Below, in pieces: positions 44,614 through 56,611 of a DNA stretch of 64,000 nucleotides; positions within the stretch are counted from its first letter, which is position 1, and each line of letters starts with the position of its first letter. The position numbers were made by a program, and so were the translations under genes. The notes below the pieces were generated by a model. The model made no database searches, was not told the DNA's origin, and saw only the letters and a list, made by a program, of their open reading frames with translations. This DNA is from Lenzites betulinus (Eukaryota; Basidiomycota; Agaricomycetes; Polyporales; Polyporaceae): the NCBI GenBank assembly GCA_022264855.1, contig JABYQU010000066.1, positions 62,001 to 126,000 of the forward strand, given 5' to 3'.

Positions 44614-45166
44614 AATGAGAATGTGTGAATGGAGGTAACAGGCCTGTGCCGTCGATAGCACGCTTTCCTGAACGCCCCGCAAGCGTGGCTTACATAAGCC
44701 GCACAAGCCACACGGGCGTCTATGAATTATGACGGCCGCACGAACGCGCAAGCTTGATCCGTTCTCCTTTCACACCGACGTTGTCCTCATCCTGGGATTC
44801 CTAGCTGCGGTTCTCTCAATCGGAGTCTTTGTGCCTGCTTTTTGCTGCATTGTGAAGCCGTGCCATCCTTGCGGGTAATCTATGCTCAAGGTCTAGCCTC
44901 CAGAAATGTTTGCGCATCTCAAATGGCGCGCGCAATGTGGCCAGGATTTGCTTCACTCGTCGAGACTGGGTCGGGCATGGCTCTCCGCACCTGTCACGGC
45001 CTGAATTCGAAGTAGACATCATCACGAGCTATGGCCGGCGATTGCGCCCATTCAACTGCGGTCTGTTGGTGCAAAAGTCAGCTTGGCGGCTTTGATGGGG
45101 CCATGGCCCTTTTATACGGCCTGGTTCAGGTATCAAGTCCACCCAACCTCACGAACGACTCCCGCG
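44614..45166. other. Divergent promoter region, NDUFA12 and S33 hydrolase
   Basis: A 553-base head-to-head spacer. A TTTTATA element near 45110-45116 sits about 50 nt before the hydrolase start and could be a weak TATA box. No gene is supported. Confidence 0.45.
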
Positions 45167-46193
45167 ATGGCCACTCCTACTGCTACTGGGACCGTCGACT
45201 TCGACGCGAAAGCGGGCAAACCGTGCCAGACCTGGTACCAGGTCTACGGCGATCTCAAGTCTGGCGTAACCCCCGTCGTCGCGCTGCACGGCGGTCCGGG
45301 ATCCACCCACCACTATCTCCTTCCTCTCCTCGACCTGTTCACCAAGCACTCTATTCCGGTCGTGTTCTACGACCAGATCGGCAACGGGAATTCCACTCAT
45401 CTCCCCGAGAAGTCTGGCGACCAGGCGTCGTTCTGGACCGAGCAGCTCTTCCTGGACGAGCTAGACAATCTCTTGAGCCACCTAGGCATTCAGGATAACT
45501 ACACCCTGATCGGACATTCGTGGGGCGGAATGCTTGCGTCCCGTCACGCTTCCAAGCAACCAAAGGGTCTGAAACAGCTTGTTCTCGCCAACGCCCCTGC
45601 CAGCCTCAAGCTGTTTGCCAAGGCAGCAGTGGAAGAGAATCTGCCGCAGTTACCAGCGGAGACTCAGGTACAGGCATTTTGTGATGTTGTATTGAAGCTC
45701 GTAGACTGAGACGGCTGTAGGATGCTATCCGCAAGAACGAGGCCGCCGGGACGCCCGATTCGGAAGCTTACAAGGCGGCTACGTTGGTTTACTACAAAAC
45801 ATTTATGTACCGAGCGGACCCGTGGCCTACGGATTTCATTCAGACCCTCGGGTGGCTGATGAAGGACACCACCGTCCGCCATGCGATGTATGTGTTCTGT
45901 TAACTCATGTTCACACCACATACTCACATACGCACACCAGGTACGGACCGGCCGAGTTCACCGTCCTAGGAACGCTCAAGGACTGGAGCATCGAAGATGA
46001 GGCGCACAAGATCAACGTGCCCACGCTGCTCATCAACGGCGAACACGACACCGTTACGGACAACGTGACTCGGCCGTTTTTCAAGGCCATCCCGAAGGTG
46101 AGATGGTACACATTCGCAGGGGCGAGCCACTCGCCGCACTCGGAGATGAGGGAGAAGTTCATCCAGCTCGTTGCGGAGTTCCTTACCACTTGA
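45167..46193 (+). CDS. Proline-iminopeptidase-like alpha/beta hydrolase (peptidase family S33)
   Basis: Three exons, 45167-45667, 45721-45887 and 45941-46193, give 306 residues. The oxyanion-hole motif HGGPGSTHHYL, the strand VVFYDQIGNGNS and the nucleophile elbow GHSWGGMLASRHA (Ser in GHSWGG) identify the S33 iminopeptidase group. The later acid is in NGEHDTVTD and the catalytic His in FAGASHSPHSEMRE, so the triad is complete. Such enzymes release N-terminal proline or related residues from short peptides, or act on small amides; the exact substrate is unknown. There is no signal peptide, so it should be cytosolic. The chosen ATG follows the promoter-like element and begins MATPTATGTVDF; an upstream in-frame extension exists but has no homology-like features. 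Confidence 0.88.
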
Positions 46194-46670
46194 CCGGTGA
46201 CCACCTGTCGTATATCGAGTATACCTGTACGTGCCATTTGTCAGTGGGAATGCATATGTCCTTGTCTATCAACGGAATTCCTCCCGACTCTCGCGCCCTG
46301 CATTGCGCGATGGACGTAAACCCCCAAACTAGCCGATTGCGCAGCTTCGCCGATCGCCGCACGTCAGGTATAGAACCGTCAGGTGCATACTGCAAGACAT
46401 ACGAACTGCGGAGGGGGTGGAGTATGGAAAATGTTTCTCACAATATATCAGCGTATCAACGCTTCTCATCAACGGGTTGTAACCCTCGAATAGCACCGGT
46501 CCTCCTTCGCTTTCGAGCCACCCAGAAATTAAGATAGCGCGTTCCACCTGAAGCAAGGGGTTTTTTTATCACGTTTCTTTGGTCACCGCGTAAGCGGCAG
46601 AGCTATCGCTACATCGAGTGTACTCATACATGGGCTGCTGCCAACATGCTCTCTAGTCTGTGCGGTGGCC
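46194..46670. other. Convergent intergenic region, S33 hydrolase and HIS6 3' ends
   Basis: A 477-base tail-to-tail spacer with two 3' UTRs. No gene, repeat or RNA is seen. Confidence 0.5.
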
Positions 46671-47917
46671 TTATCGTAAGGACGCCTCGTTATATTTGAC
46701 AAGATCGTCAAACTTGACCAACGCCCCGCCAAATATGTCCAACGAGCTGTAGAGGTGTGAGCGTGTCTACGACGGAGGATGGAGCGTGAGCTCGACGCAC
46801 CTGCCATACGTGAGGTCCACCTTGCCCGCGGATAATCGATCAACAAGGTCGAGGTCAGAAATGCTCTTTGCCCCGCCTGCGTATGTGGTCGGGATCGTGA
46901 CCCACTCGCCCAGCTCTATAGAGGGTTTGAAGTCAGGATTCAAAGCACACCCATGAGAAGACGTGACCTACTCGAAACGAGCTCTTCGTCGATGCCCTGG
47001 CAGAGGCCTTCCACGTCCGCGGCATGTATCAAAAACTCGCTGTAAAGCTGGTGAGAAATAGTAGGTTGCAGCTGCTGTCATATCACGCACCTGCAGTGTT
47101 GAGCCAAAAGGTCCAACGATTCTGCCCGAGTTTGAGCGACTCTTCAGTCATTCAGGATCGTCAAATCGACAGACCTTTGCAGACCTCCATGTCGGTGATT
47201 GTCTGCCACTTGTTCATCGCGACAAGCCATCTGTTGTCCCGCCTCCTACAACTTCACTGCTCGTCAATCCATCTGCTACATTGGATATCATTTTGCATAG
47301 CGGTTCCTACCTGACGTCAACCACCAACCGTTCCTTGCCCACCGCGGCAGAAACGGCCTGCAGCCTCTCGAGCGAGAAGCGGCCGTCGGGAAAGAGGTAC
47401 GACGTCACGATGACCTGTTCGAAAGCCCATCAGCACGATGCTTCGCTCGTATTTAGTATCCACCGCAATAAACAAACCTTGCTCGCGCCCGCGTCGAGCC
47501 ACTCCCGCGCGTTATCAGCGGCGATACCCCCGCCAATCTGCAAATGTCCTGAGCCGAGCGTAAGTTCGAGGTGCATATTCTGACGGTTGCGAAGTCGAAC
47601 AAACCTGGCCAGGCCGCGAGAGCCTCCCTCGCCGCGCGGTCGTTCCCCGGACCGAGCTTTATGACGTGCCCGCCCTCGAGAGCGTGCGTTTTGTACAGCT
47701 CGGCGTAGTACGATGATGGATGACTATGTGCACAGATGGTCAGCAAGAAAGCCCCGGTCCGAGATGTGCAGAAGCGGTACCTGGCGACGAAATTCGTCTG
47801 CAGGCGGCTCGCGTCGTCCTCGTGCAGCGTGCCGCCGACGATCTGCTTCACCTCGCCGTTGTGGAGGTCGATGCACGGGCGGAAGAGCGACCTGCGCCGC
47901 GGGGGGGATGCCAACAT
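46671..47917 (-). CDS. HIS6: ProFAR isomerase, histidine biosynthesis step 4
   Basis: Isomerises N'-(5-phosphoribosyl)formimino-AICAR ribonucleotide to its ribulosyl form in histidine synthesis; TIM-barrel, cytosolic. The minus-strand protein starts [20 protein letters not shown] and continues [132 protein letters not shown], then [20 protein letters not shown] and [10 protein letters not shown]. These match the eukaryotic form, which differs from bacterial HisA. The gene has many short introns; the one before [10 protein letters not shown] is 53 nt and was placed to keep that motif. Catalytic Asp residues of the barrel are present (CIDLH, HAADVEG). Confidence 0.93.
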
Positions 47918-48278
47918 TTAGTGCTGGAAAACGTCAACGGCGAGATCGCGGTGTTGTGGAGAGCGGTGCAGGAACGTTAACGCGCGACGCGTCGCGTCGA
48001 TCGCGATCTGACAGGATCTGTACAAGACTCGCGCGCAAGTTCCCAACCGCATCACCGTACGGTACACAGAACTTACATGCACAACAGTATACCCACGCTG
48101 TCTACAACTCAGTGCAGCCTTAAAGTCCTAGAGAATTTCCAAAACGCGATAGCATCCACCAGTTGTTATATGTACACGTTCTGTCGATTTAGTATCATAC
48201 AGGACAGTCTATCTCCCCTATACACACACCCAAGAAGTCTTTAAAGTCGACTCCCCTTAACATCAACACCGTCACCCC
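47918..48278. other. Intergenic, HIS6 promoter and HOT 3' end
   Basis: A 361-base spacer between two minus-strand genes, with the HIS6 promoter and the 3' UTR of the dehydrogenase upstream. Nothing else is seen. Confidence 0.45.
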
Positions 48279-50376
48279 CTAGTACTCCATCGAGTTCTCA
48301 ATGATCCGCGTCAAGTGCTCCCGCCCATCCTCACCCGCAACGTCCCCCACGCCCGGCGCGAGGTCGAGCACGCGGCGCTGCGGGATCGTGCCCTCGACGA
48401 GCGCGGGGATGTCCGCCTTCGAGTACCCGACGGCCTTCAGCCCGCGCGGCACGCCGAGCGCGTCGAGGAAGCGCGCGATGGCCTCGTATAGGTGCGCGCC
48501 GATCGCGCTGTCCGGGATGGCGGTGATTGTCGGGTCGGAGGCCTCTGTCCCGCGGAAGATCGCGAGCGCCTCGCGGTGCCGGTCGGGGGAGGAGGGCGCA
48601 GTGAACTGGAAGACGGCGGGTGCGGAGAGGGCGACACTGTATTTTCCCCCGAATGCGCTTAGTGATATGGTCTAAGGTAGGCTAGGTTGTTCCGACTTAC
48701 GTGACACCGTGAGGAATGATGGGGTGGTCAACGTTGTAGCCCGCGTACTTGTACTTGGGGCCCTTCTTGTTCAGACCGGATATCTGGGAGGAGCGTTTGA
48801 GTCGGCTTATCTGCGGTTTGCTCGTGGATGAGATGGTCTTACAGGGTAGCTGATACCGTGGCACAAATGCACTCCTGCATTACCGAAGCCAATGCCAGCA
48901 AACGATGCAGCAAGCCTGTGCTCTCAAGGTCAGCAAAGGATAGGCGGGTACATTGCGTCACTTACATCATCTGTGAGAGTGACTCGAAATCACCGGGGTT
49001 CTTGGAGATGCGAGGCAGATGCTTCACAGTGGTCCTCAAAGCCCACATAGAGAAGATATCCGCGACGGGGTTGCTCCCTTGGTATGCCGGCCGCAGAATT
49101 GGGTTTGCAGGCCGAGGTGTGCGCTCGGTGTACCTAATGGATTCACGTCAGTATTGATAGGTTGGTACATAGTGCTACAACTTACGGAATCGCAGTGTAA
49201 CTCTCAAGACTGTGGAAAAGGACATCGAGACCGGCGCTGATGTGCAGTTCTGAACATTCATCATGAATGAATGAACCTGGCAGGCGGTTCACATTCACGT
49301 ACCCCTAGAGCAAGTGCGAGTGTTGAGCGTATCCACAATGCCCAACACAGGCTTCATTGCACGGTTCGCAATCCCAGTCTTGAAAGACATGGAGGTAATG
49401 TCAAGGATAGCGGTACCGGTCGTCTCAGACCCTGTGCCAGCCGTCGTCGGAACTAGAATAAAAGCGATGAGAGGGCATATCGATATTGGCAGCTACAAGA
49501 ATTCGCACTTGCGATCAGTGGCCGGAGCTTCTCCGTTATGGGGAGGCCCTTGCCAACTGGTGCATTGATGAAGTCGAAAAGGTCGGCATCCTTGTAGACA
49601 GTGAAGCTGCAGATGCACCTCGTAAGTCATCTACACTGACCTTTCACGGGCAAGAACGTACAGGTTAGCCGCCTTGGCGGTGTCCATCACACTCCCACCA
49701 CCGACACTAGTGAATAGCATCATCAGCACATAGCTTGAGGAGACAACAAGCTACGCACGCTAGGAAGTGACTGCAGTCCTCCTTTCTGGCCCAGGCAATC
49801 GCATCTCGCCAGCTTGCTTCGGTCGGTTCGGCAACTACGGTATCATACACCACGAATGGCAGATCCTGCTGTGCCTCAAGAGATGCAATAGCCTAGCGAG
49901 GGTATGGGTGAACCAGGATACAGGTGCATGCCGAGATGAAACACACCATCTTGGCAGGGGGCAGCTTAGCGACATTGGGATCTGTGAAGACCGCAACCTA
50001 GGAGTATTTATAGGCTTAGGAACACGTTCGTGCGGCATTGTAAAGCCGAGCCTGACCTTGCGAGCTTTCATGTTCTTGAAATCCATGCCCACTTCACGCG
50101 TCACACCCTCGCCGAAGCGCAGGTTAGCTGCCGCAACCTGCATGTCGCATTGAGTGACTCGAGAATTCGGTGATGTTGTCTGGAACGCACCTCGAAGGCG
50201 TACTCCTTTTCAACAGGAAGAGCATCCACAGGAGTCGCATACTTCCTCATCTGCTGGAGGGCGTGTATGGGGTTATGAGCGCCCCCGGCCCGGCAGCCGT
50301 GACAGGGACAAGCGGTGTGCTGGGCCGCGTTGATGAGGCGCCGAATGGCATTCCTGGAGGCGACAGCGGACGACAT
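48279..50376 (-). CDS. Hydroxyacid-oxoacid transhydrogenase (ADHFE1-type iron alcohol dehydrogenase)
   Basis: Iron-dependent mitochondrial enzyme of the group III alcohol dehydrogenase family. The animal member couples 4-hydroxybutyrate oxidation to reduction of 2-oxoglutarate, giving succinate semialdehyde and D-2-hydroxyglutarate. The protein starts [20 protein letters not shown], a presequence-like segment, followed by [33 protein letters not shown], the nucleotide-binding [15 protein letters not shown], the hallmark [19 protein letters not shown], then [20 protein letters not shown] with metal-binding residues, [40 protein letters not shown] and the end [13 protein letters not shown]. Many short introns interrupt it. 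The match to the HOT subfamily rather than to bacterial-type alcohol dehydrogenases rests on these long conserved segments. Confidence 0.92.
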
Positions 50377-51659
50377 GGCGTGCGGCGGGGTTGGTGGGGG
50401 GAGGAGAAGAGACGAAGGGTCGCTCAGCCCGGCTTTATAGTCTGGGAGAGAGGGAAGCGGGTGTGGGGAAGGCCGACGGCGTTGGCGGGGGTCACGAGAG
50501 GCCTCAGAGCCGTACACGATCACGGGTCGTGTGATCGCGTCTACCGAGCGCCTTCCCGCCATCCTGCACAGTGCACAACGAGCGCCGCGTCCGGATCTGG
50601 TCCACTTCAATAACCTACACTCATCGCGCATGATGGGCTATGGTACACACCATTGTATCACCATGACCGGGGGTACCTTGGAGCGTATTAGGTCGGGTGC
50701 GTCTCCCAAAATCGCCTCGGAGAACAGGCGGCCCCGCTTTGGAAGGGATCACGTTGAACGCTGCTACGGAAGATCGTGAGGATCTGCATTCCAGCGTGCT
50801 CAGCCATTCCCCGATTTGTTGGTATCAAGCTCAATCACCCACAACACATACTGCTGTCGCTGCGACGTACCTGCGGCTGGTGCAGATGAACATACTGCGA
50901 GGTCATTTTACTTGAACTCAACAGACTCAGGAAATATACGATTTATATTTGGACTTTGGAGGGCGCGCAGCGGTCTCAAGGCGGTCCAGACGCAGCACTA
51001 TCACTCCGGGGGCCTGACGCGCCTTGCTTCGCTTCGCTCGACTTCAAATTGGGGATAAGACAGACGCTAGTTTCTGAAGCTGAGACGAAGAGTCCACCGT
51101 ATTGTATCGCGAGCTCACAATTGCAGCGCGGGCCAGCGCGAAGATACATACGCTGGGTGCCACGGCGTAGAGTGTGCCTGTGAGGGCCGGACGCCGAGGG
51201 GAGATATGGGGACAAATGATTATAAGGGGGCGCAGCAGAAGATCGTGATTGAAGAGATCCCGCGGAATTAAGTTGCTGAACGCTGCGGGCGTGTGCAGAC
51301 GGGTTGCTGGCGGATGTGTGCGCGAGAACGAGTGCGGTAGAGCGTTGTGCAGGCCCACAATAGGGTGCTACACTAGATGAAGGCCAGAGAAGGGGCGCAC
51401 GTGGGGAGGAGGGGACAAGGGCGAGGGACGGAGAGGAGGGAAGAGAAGCCGGGGCTTGATCAATGTTGCTATCCTCGTCCTCTCCAGCCCTCGTCTGAGC
51501 TCTCCCCGTCTCCGCCCAGTCCGAGCGGTGCTCTCCCTCGCCACCTCTCCTTCCCCCACTCCCCGTCCCCGACCCACGCCCTGGCAAGCCACCTCTCGGT
51601 CTCTACCTCCCCACGTTCCTTCGCACAGTCCTTTCCTCGTCTCCCTCGTCCCGCGAGCT
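50377..51659. other. 1.28 kb divergent intergenic region, transhydrogenase and aspartic protease promoters
   Basis: Second largest gap in the window, between two head-to-head genes. The last about 180 bases before the protease start are strongly pyrimidine-rich (CTC and TCCC runs), as in many basidiomycete promoters and 5' UTRs. Open frames on either strand lack family features. No RNA gene or repeat is recognised. Confidence 0.45.
50434..50439 (-). promoter_or_regulatory. Candidate TATA box for the transhydrogenase gene
   Basis: TATAAA on the minus strand about 60 nt before the start codon at 50376, within a GC-rich context. Position and sequence fit a core promoter element. Confidence 0.35.
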
Positions 51660-53907
51660 ATGCGGTCGTACGCCCTCGCCCTCGCCGCCATCGTTTCCGG
51701 CTCCCTAACCGAGGCGGCCAAAATCTCCGTCTCCCAACACCGGCGTCCCCCCAGTGGTGCCCACAAGAGGTCCGGCAGCGCTCCATTCTCGCGACCCATC
51801 CTTGCCGCTACCTCAACCTCTGACGACTCTGATGTGGACTTGAGGTGCGCATGCCGCTCTCCCGCTCGTTACGCGCTGTTGACCCTGACCGCGCTGCTTA
51901 GCTCTTTTCATGACCTACTATACATCGCCAACGTAAGTTGCAGTCATATCCACCGTCATTCCCGCCGTCTGATTGGTGCGCCAGGTCACCGTAGGAGGTA
52001 CCGGTACGTGTCAACGCGCCAGGTATCACTTCGGGTAGGCTGACTCTCGTAAAGAATATCCGTTACAGCTCGATACCGGTTCCTCTGACCTCTGGGTCAA
52101 GGGGAAGTCGTCACCCCTACCAAACACTAGTCAGACGGTATGTTGCACTATCCGCCCGTGCCGAACTCACAATCTCACGTATCATATCCCAGTCCTTGTC
52201 GCTGAGTCTGACCGTGAGTACCTGGTTTCCAACTATGCCCCCCGAGTCTCATATCATGCTCTACAGTATGGCGTCGGACAAACGTCAGGCAACATATCTT
52301 ACACGTCCGTTGAGTTCGCGGGGTGAGTACGGACAATTCTTTCCGTCCAAACGCTACTAATCTCTCTTGCCTGTAGCATTACCGTATCCAACCAGGCATT
52401 TATCGACGCAACCAATGCCTCGAACCCCATCCTTTCCTACGGCGTTGACGGCATCGTTGGTCTGGGCTTTACGAAGCTCTCAAGCATCGATGCCGCGCTC
52501 ACTGGAGCTGGCAAGTCGGACGGCAAGAGTCTGCTGTATAACCTCTTTGCAGACAACCCGAAGGAGCCGAACTTCATCGCGTTTGCGCTGCAAAGGACCA
52601 CTGAACAGGGTGGCGATGTACAGGGTTCCTTCACGATAGGTACGTGCTGCCTCATTCCTCGCGGTTGTAGGACTATGAAACGACGTCAATGACAGGCGAG
52701 TATGATGACGATTACAAGGCTGTTGCCAACAGTCCAAAGATTCCCACCTTCCCCGAAACCGACCCCACTCGCTGGTCAATCCTACTTGACGCGTTCCTCG
52801 TCGGTGAAACTTCCGTTCCCTTGAATAGCTCGGTGTCTGGTGCACCCTCCGCGAAGGCGGTGGTGATGCTCGACAGCGGCACTTCGTACACGTTCGTCAC
52901 ATTTGATATTGCTGGCGTACATGACTGAACTCAAGGCCGTTTGTGCAGCTATGCCCCGAAGGCAGTATGCGATGCGATATACCAAAACATCGCTGGCGCA
53001 ACATACAGCTCGGCTCTCGGCCAGTGGGTCGTGCCTTGCTCGGCAGAAGTGGACGTCGCACTTCAGTTTGGGTGCGCATATACGCTGCCCGTTTCGCGCA
53101 GGAGATTGACAGACACATGCACAGATCGACTGTGTATCCCATTCACCCCCTCGATGTCACACCCAACAGCCTAAGCGATAACGCAACGTGTGTTGGTTCA
53201 TTCATCCCTCAAACCATATCTATTGGTGCCGGTCAATTGTGAGTGTGCCACCTAAGGAATCTCGATTTCGGTCCATAATCGACCCTGTCTGCAGCGACTG
53301 GCTCATTGGCGACAACATAATGCGCTCGCTCTACACCGTGTATGACTTCGGCGACTTCGACAGCTCCGGCAACATGGGCAACCCGTACATGCAGCTCCTC
53401 TCTCTCGTCGACCCCAACGAGGCCTCCCAGGAGTTCCATAGCATCCGCGGCGGCGATGCGGCGGGCAATATCACCTACAACGCGCAGAACGTCAGCTCGG
53501 CCGCCAGCAGCAGCAGCAGTAGCAGTACCTCCGTGCAGCTCACGGATGAGCTCGCAAGCACGCTCAACAAGCTGCAGGGCTACTTCCCCGCCGTGCTCGC
53601 GATCATGGCGCTCAACGCGCTCGTCCTCCTCGTCCTCGCCGCCGCCGCCGTCGTGTACCTGTGCCGCCGCCGCGGCAAGGCGCGTGCGCGCCGCAACCCC
53701 GGCCGCTCGACCGCCGCGAGCCCGATGCCGCTCCAGCGCACGTCGTCGTTCGGCATGCCCGAGAACTCGGGCGATACGCACGTCTACCAGCCCGTGTCGA
53801 TGGCGCTCACCGAGGACACGTTCGTCCCGCCCTCGCCCGCGTTCTCGAAGCCCGGCTTCGGCGACAACGGCCTCCGCGCGGGCGACCGGCCAAAGTCTGT
53901 CGCGTAA
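51660..53907 (+). CDS. Membrane-anchored aspartic protease (pepsin family A1)
   Basis: Starts MRSYALALAAIVSGSLTEAA, a signal peptide. The two catalytic motifs are LDTGSSDLWVKG and VMLDSGTSYT. Phased exons include 51660-51844, 51902-51932, 51985-52003, 52055-52137, 52193-52213, 52267-52322 and 52377-52639. Between the motifs are the flap region YGVGQTSGNISYTSVEF and GVDGIVGLGFTKLSS. The C-terminal lobe ends with WLIGDNIMRSLYTVYDFGDF. A Ser-rich linker follows, then one transmembrane helix (AIMALNALVLLVLAAAAVVYL), a basic stop-transfer segment (CRRRGKARARR) and a cytosolic tail of about 80 residues. It is thus a type I membrane protease facing the secretory lumen or cell surface. Substrate and maturation site are unknown. 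The 19-nt and 21-nt exons are needed for VTVGGTEYPLQ and SLSLSLT; intron 52004-52054 ends in AAG. Confidence 0.88.
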
Positions 53908-54345
53908 GGCTCGGACGCACCATGGGGCCCCCGAGCCATACACATACACTCACGAACGCTTGTTATGCCTATGCGACTGCGATGCGGCGGGGGCGTCGTC
54001 TGCGTCTGCGTCTTCCTTTTCCCCCTTTCCCCACCCCGCGCGTCTCTTCTCCGTCATGTTGTGCTGCTCTGTCGAGGACGAACGGACTAATTCTTGGTTG
54101 GTAGTAGCACTCTTTCAGTGTAGGTGCGGCCCGCCCTTCTGGCGGGTGCGCATGCTTTGGAACACGGACTTTTTGCATACATACCCACATGCAGCACGCG
54201 TGTGCCCGCAGCGATACATGTTCAGATTCATACCCTCACCCTCGGCCGCAGAATGCACACACGAACGACCGTGCCCAGTGCAAATGATTCGAGCATTAAT
54301 ATGACCGTCTAGCGTAAAGTGTACAGGACCACCGCCCACCCCCCT
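53908..54345. other. Convergent intergenic region, protease and PPR-like gene 3' ends
   Basis: A 438-base tail-to-tail spacer with the two 3' UTRs. No other feature is supported. Confidence 0.5.
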
Positions 54346-56342
54346 CTACCGCGCACTCTTCTGCTCCCTGCTGATGCGGTCCCACTCCACGACGCTGTCC
54401 ATCGCCGCGAGCCCCGCCGCGCTACCCAGCGGCTGCTCCTCCATCTGCGGCGTCCCGCGCGGGCGATGCTCGCGCTGCTCGATGAGGAACGTGCGCGCCT
54501 CGGAGCGCAGCGCGACCCACTCGCGCTCCGCCGGCGTCAGGCGCGCGCGCGAGCTCTCCGTCTTCCGCGGCACGAGCACATCGACGAGCTCGACGACCGC
54601 CTGCGCGACCTTGTGCGCGTAGAACGTGCGGTCCTTCCCGAAGCGCGCGCCCGTGCGCTTCGCGTCGTCGTGCGCGCTGCTTCCCTCCGCAGGCGCGAGG
54701 CACCGCGCGAGACCGAGCCGGTGCAAGAGGCGCGCGCACTGGCGCAGCGTCGGCTCGTCCCCGCTCTCGAGCGCGGTGCGCACGAGGCACGACATCGCGG
54801 CCGCGTCGGGCATGGGCCGCTTCCCGGGCCCTGAGCCAGGGCCCTTCGCGGGCGGGGCGGGATCGTCGGAGTCTGCGGCCGTAGGCTTGGCGCCGTCGGC
54901 GAAGTCCTCGGCGTGGAGTCCGGTCATGAGCTCGACGGTGCGGAGGGCGCTCTCCCAGTCCTTGGCGCGCCAGCAGACGACGAGGACGAGGGTGTAGGTC
55001 GCCTGCCCGGGGCGGAGTCGCGCGCCGTGCGTCTTCTCGCGCTCGAGCATCCATTCGAGGGTCTGGAGCGCGCGCGAGGCCTCGGTGACGGAGCCCGTCG
55101 CGCTCAGCGAGCCGTACGCGGTCAGGATGTGGTCGAAGTGGCCGTGGTCGAGCAGGTGGGGCTGGGTGTCCATCAGGTGGTTCCCGAAGTGTACGCACAG
55201 ACGGTACTTCTGCGCCTTGTTGCAGAGCCAGAGGACGTCCTGGATGAGAGGCGACGAGAGCGGGACCTGGGCGGGTAGCGCGGTCTCTCCAGGTTTCGCG
55301 AGGCCGAGGTAGTCGCGGATGATGTCGAACGCGACGATGTGGTCCGCGGGCCGGCCGAGCGCGAGCACCTGGAGGACGCTGCCGATGACCATGGGGTCCA
55401 CGCCGAGCTTCGATCCGCCATCGAGGCGTTTCGTGAGTTGTCGCCAGAGGAGCCGCGCATCCGACGCACAGCGTTCCCGAATCTTCTCCTGGTTCTCGTC
55501 CTCGGCCGTTATGCTGCGTTGGTATATGGTCCGCAACATGATGGTATACGTGATGCGGTCTGGCGACAGCGGGCCGTCTTCGTCGAGAGCGTTGTACACG
55601 TCAAAGGCCTGCGCATAGTCTCCGATTTTGCGGAGTATGGAAATATACATGTTGATGGGTGCCAACGAGATCTCGGGGCTTGTGGGGTTGTGCTCCTTCA
55701 CCGCCGCAAGGTAGTCGAGGTAGTGCTTATAGACGTTCTGCACGCTCTTGAACAACTTGCTGCGTTTCTCCCACGAATCTACTTTCTGGAACGCGGCCAT
55801 GAGCGACGCATATGTGGCCAAGTTGGGTTTAAGACCGCGCCGTTTCATCTGATGCGCACAGTGAGTACCGCGGAGAGCGGCTGAACGTTGGAACTCACGT
55901 CGACATATAGATCGTAGACCACGCGGAACCTCTTCGCAAACCCGGCCTGGGTTATGAGCGAGTTCCAGACAGCAGTATTCTGAGCGTCAAGTGGTACGCT
56001 CTCCAGATATGCAATCGCCTCGTCCAATTTGCCTTCCGCACACATGCTATTCAACCTCTGAGAGAGCTCATAAGGCTTCAAAAGGCGTTTGGGCGGTGGC
56101 CGTGGGTCATCTTGATTTTGCTCTTCGGGATTATACCTGGCGGCTCGTTTGGATCTATGTATCGGTTTCGGCTTCTGTTTCAGTCGAGGATGTCTGTAGT
56201 CGCCAGAATATGGTGGAGGAGGCGCGGGCGCAGAGGAAGACGAAGCCTCGCGCGATGAAGTCGAGGCAAGTCTGACGACTGAGGGTGAGGATTGAAGGTG
56301 ACGTTTCAGAGCATTGAGCGAGACACGAGCGCCGCTGAGCAT
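54346..56342 (-). CDS. PPR-like mitochondrial protein
   Basis: Two exons, 56342-55899 and 55848-54346, give 648 residues. The N-terminus MLSGARVSLNALKRHLQSSP with later VRLASTSSRE looks like a mitochondrial presequence. Helical-repeat motifs include LNSMCAEGKLDEAIAYLESV, NTAVWNSLITQAGFAKRFRV, KRRGLKPNLATYASLMAAFQ and NMYISILRKIGDYAQAFDVY, then PDRITYTIMLRTIYQ, all PPR-like. The C-terminal half is longer and less regular, with a Gly/Pro/Ala-rich loop (PAPPAKGPGSGPGKRP). Fungal proteins of this type act in mitochondrial RNA processing or translation; the specific target cannot be inferred. The C-terminal half is very GC-rich with C/G-ending codons, so long antisense frames there are not real genes. 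Confidence 0.75.
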
Positions 56343-56611
56343 CGGAGACAAGTCGAGATGAAGACGGCGAGGACCAGGCAGCAGGTGGCGGTCAAGAGAA
56401 TGATCGTGTTGGCATTGCGGACGCGGTGGCCAGAGTATGGGCGCCTGTGTGATATTTTGTGAAGCGCCCGCATGCGATATCTGAACTTTGCAGAATCAGA
56501 CGCGGTGCAAGTCAGCACGAAAACCACCGCGCGGGAATGTCCCTCTCCTCCTTATCCACTCGCCATCGTTCTGTACATATAGCCTGTTTCTCTGCCGTCT
56601 TCAGGAGGACC

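Noticed and set aside
50976..51587. Minus-strand open frame (203 codons) in the gap before the aspartic protease
   Set aside because: Sequence is Ser/Arg/Gly-rich, arises from the pyrimidine-rich promoter region and shows no family features.
54422..55198. Minus-strand alternative frame (258 codons) within the PPR-like gene at 54-56 kb
   Set aside because: Overlaps the supported frame in the same direction and consists of Arg/Ala/Pro-rich sequence typical of a shifted GC-rich frame.
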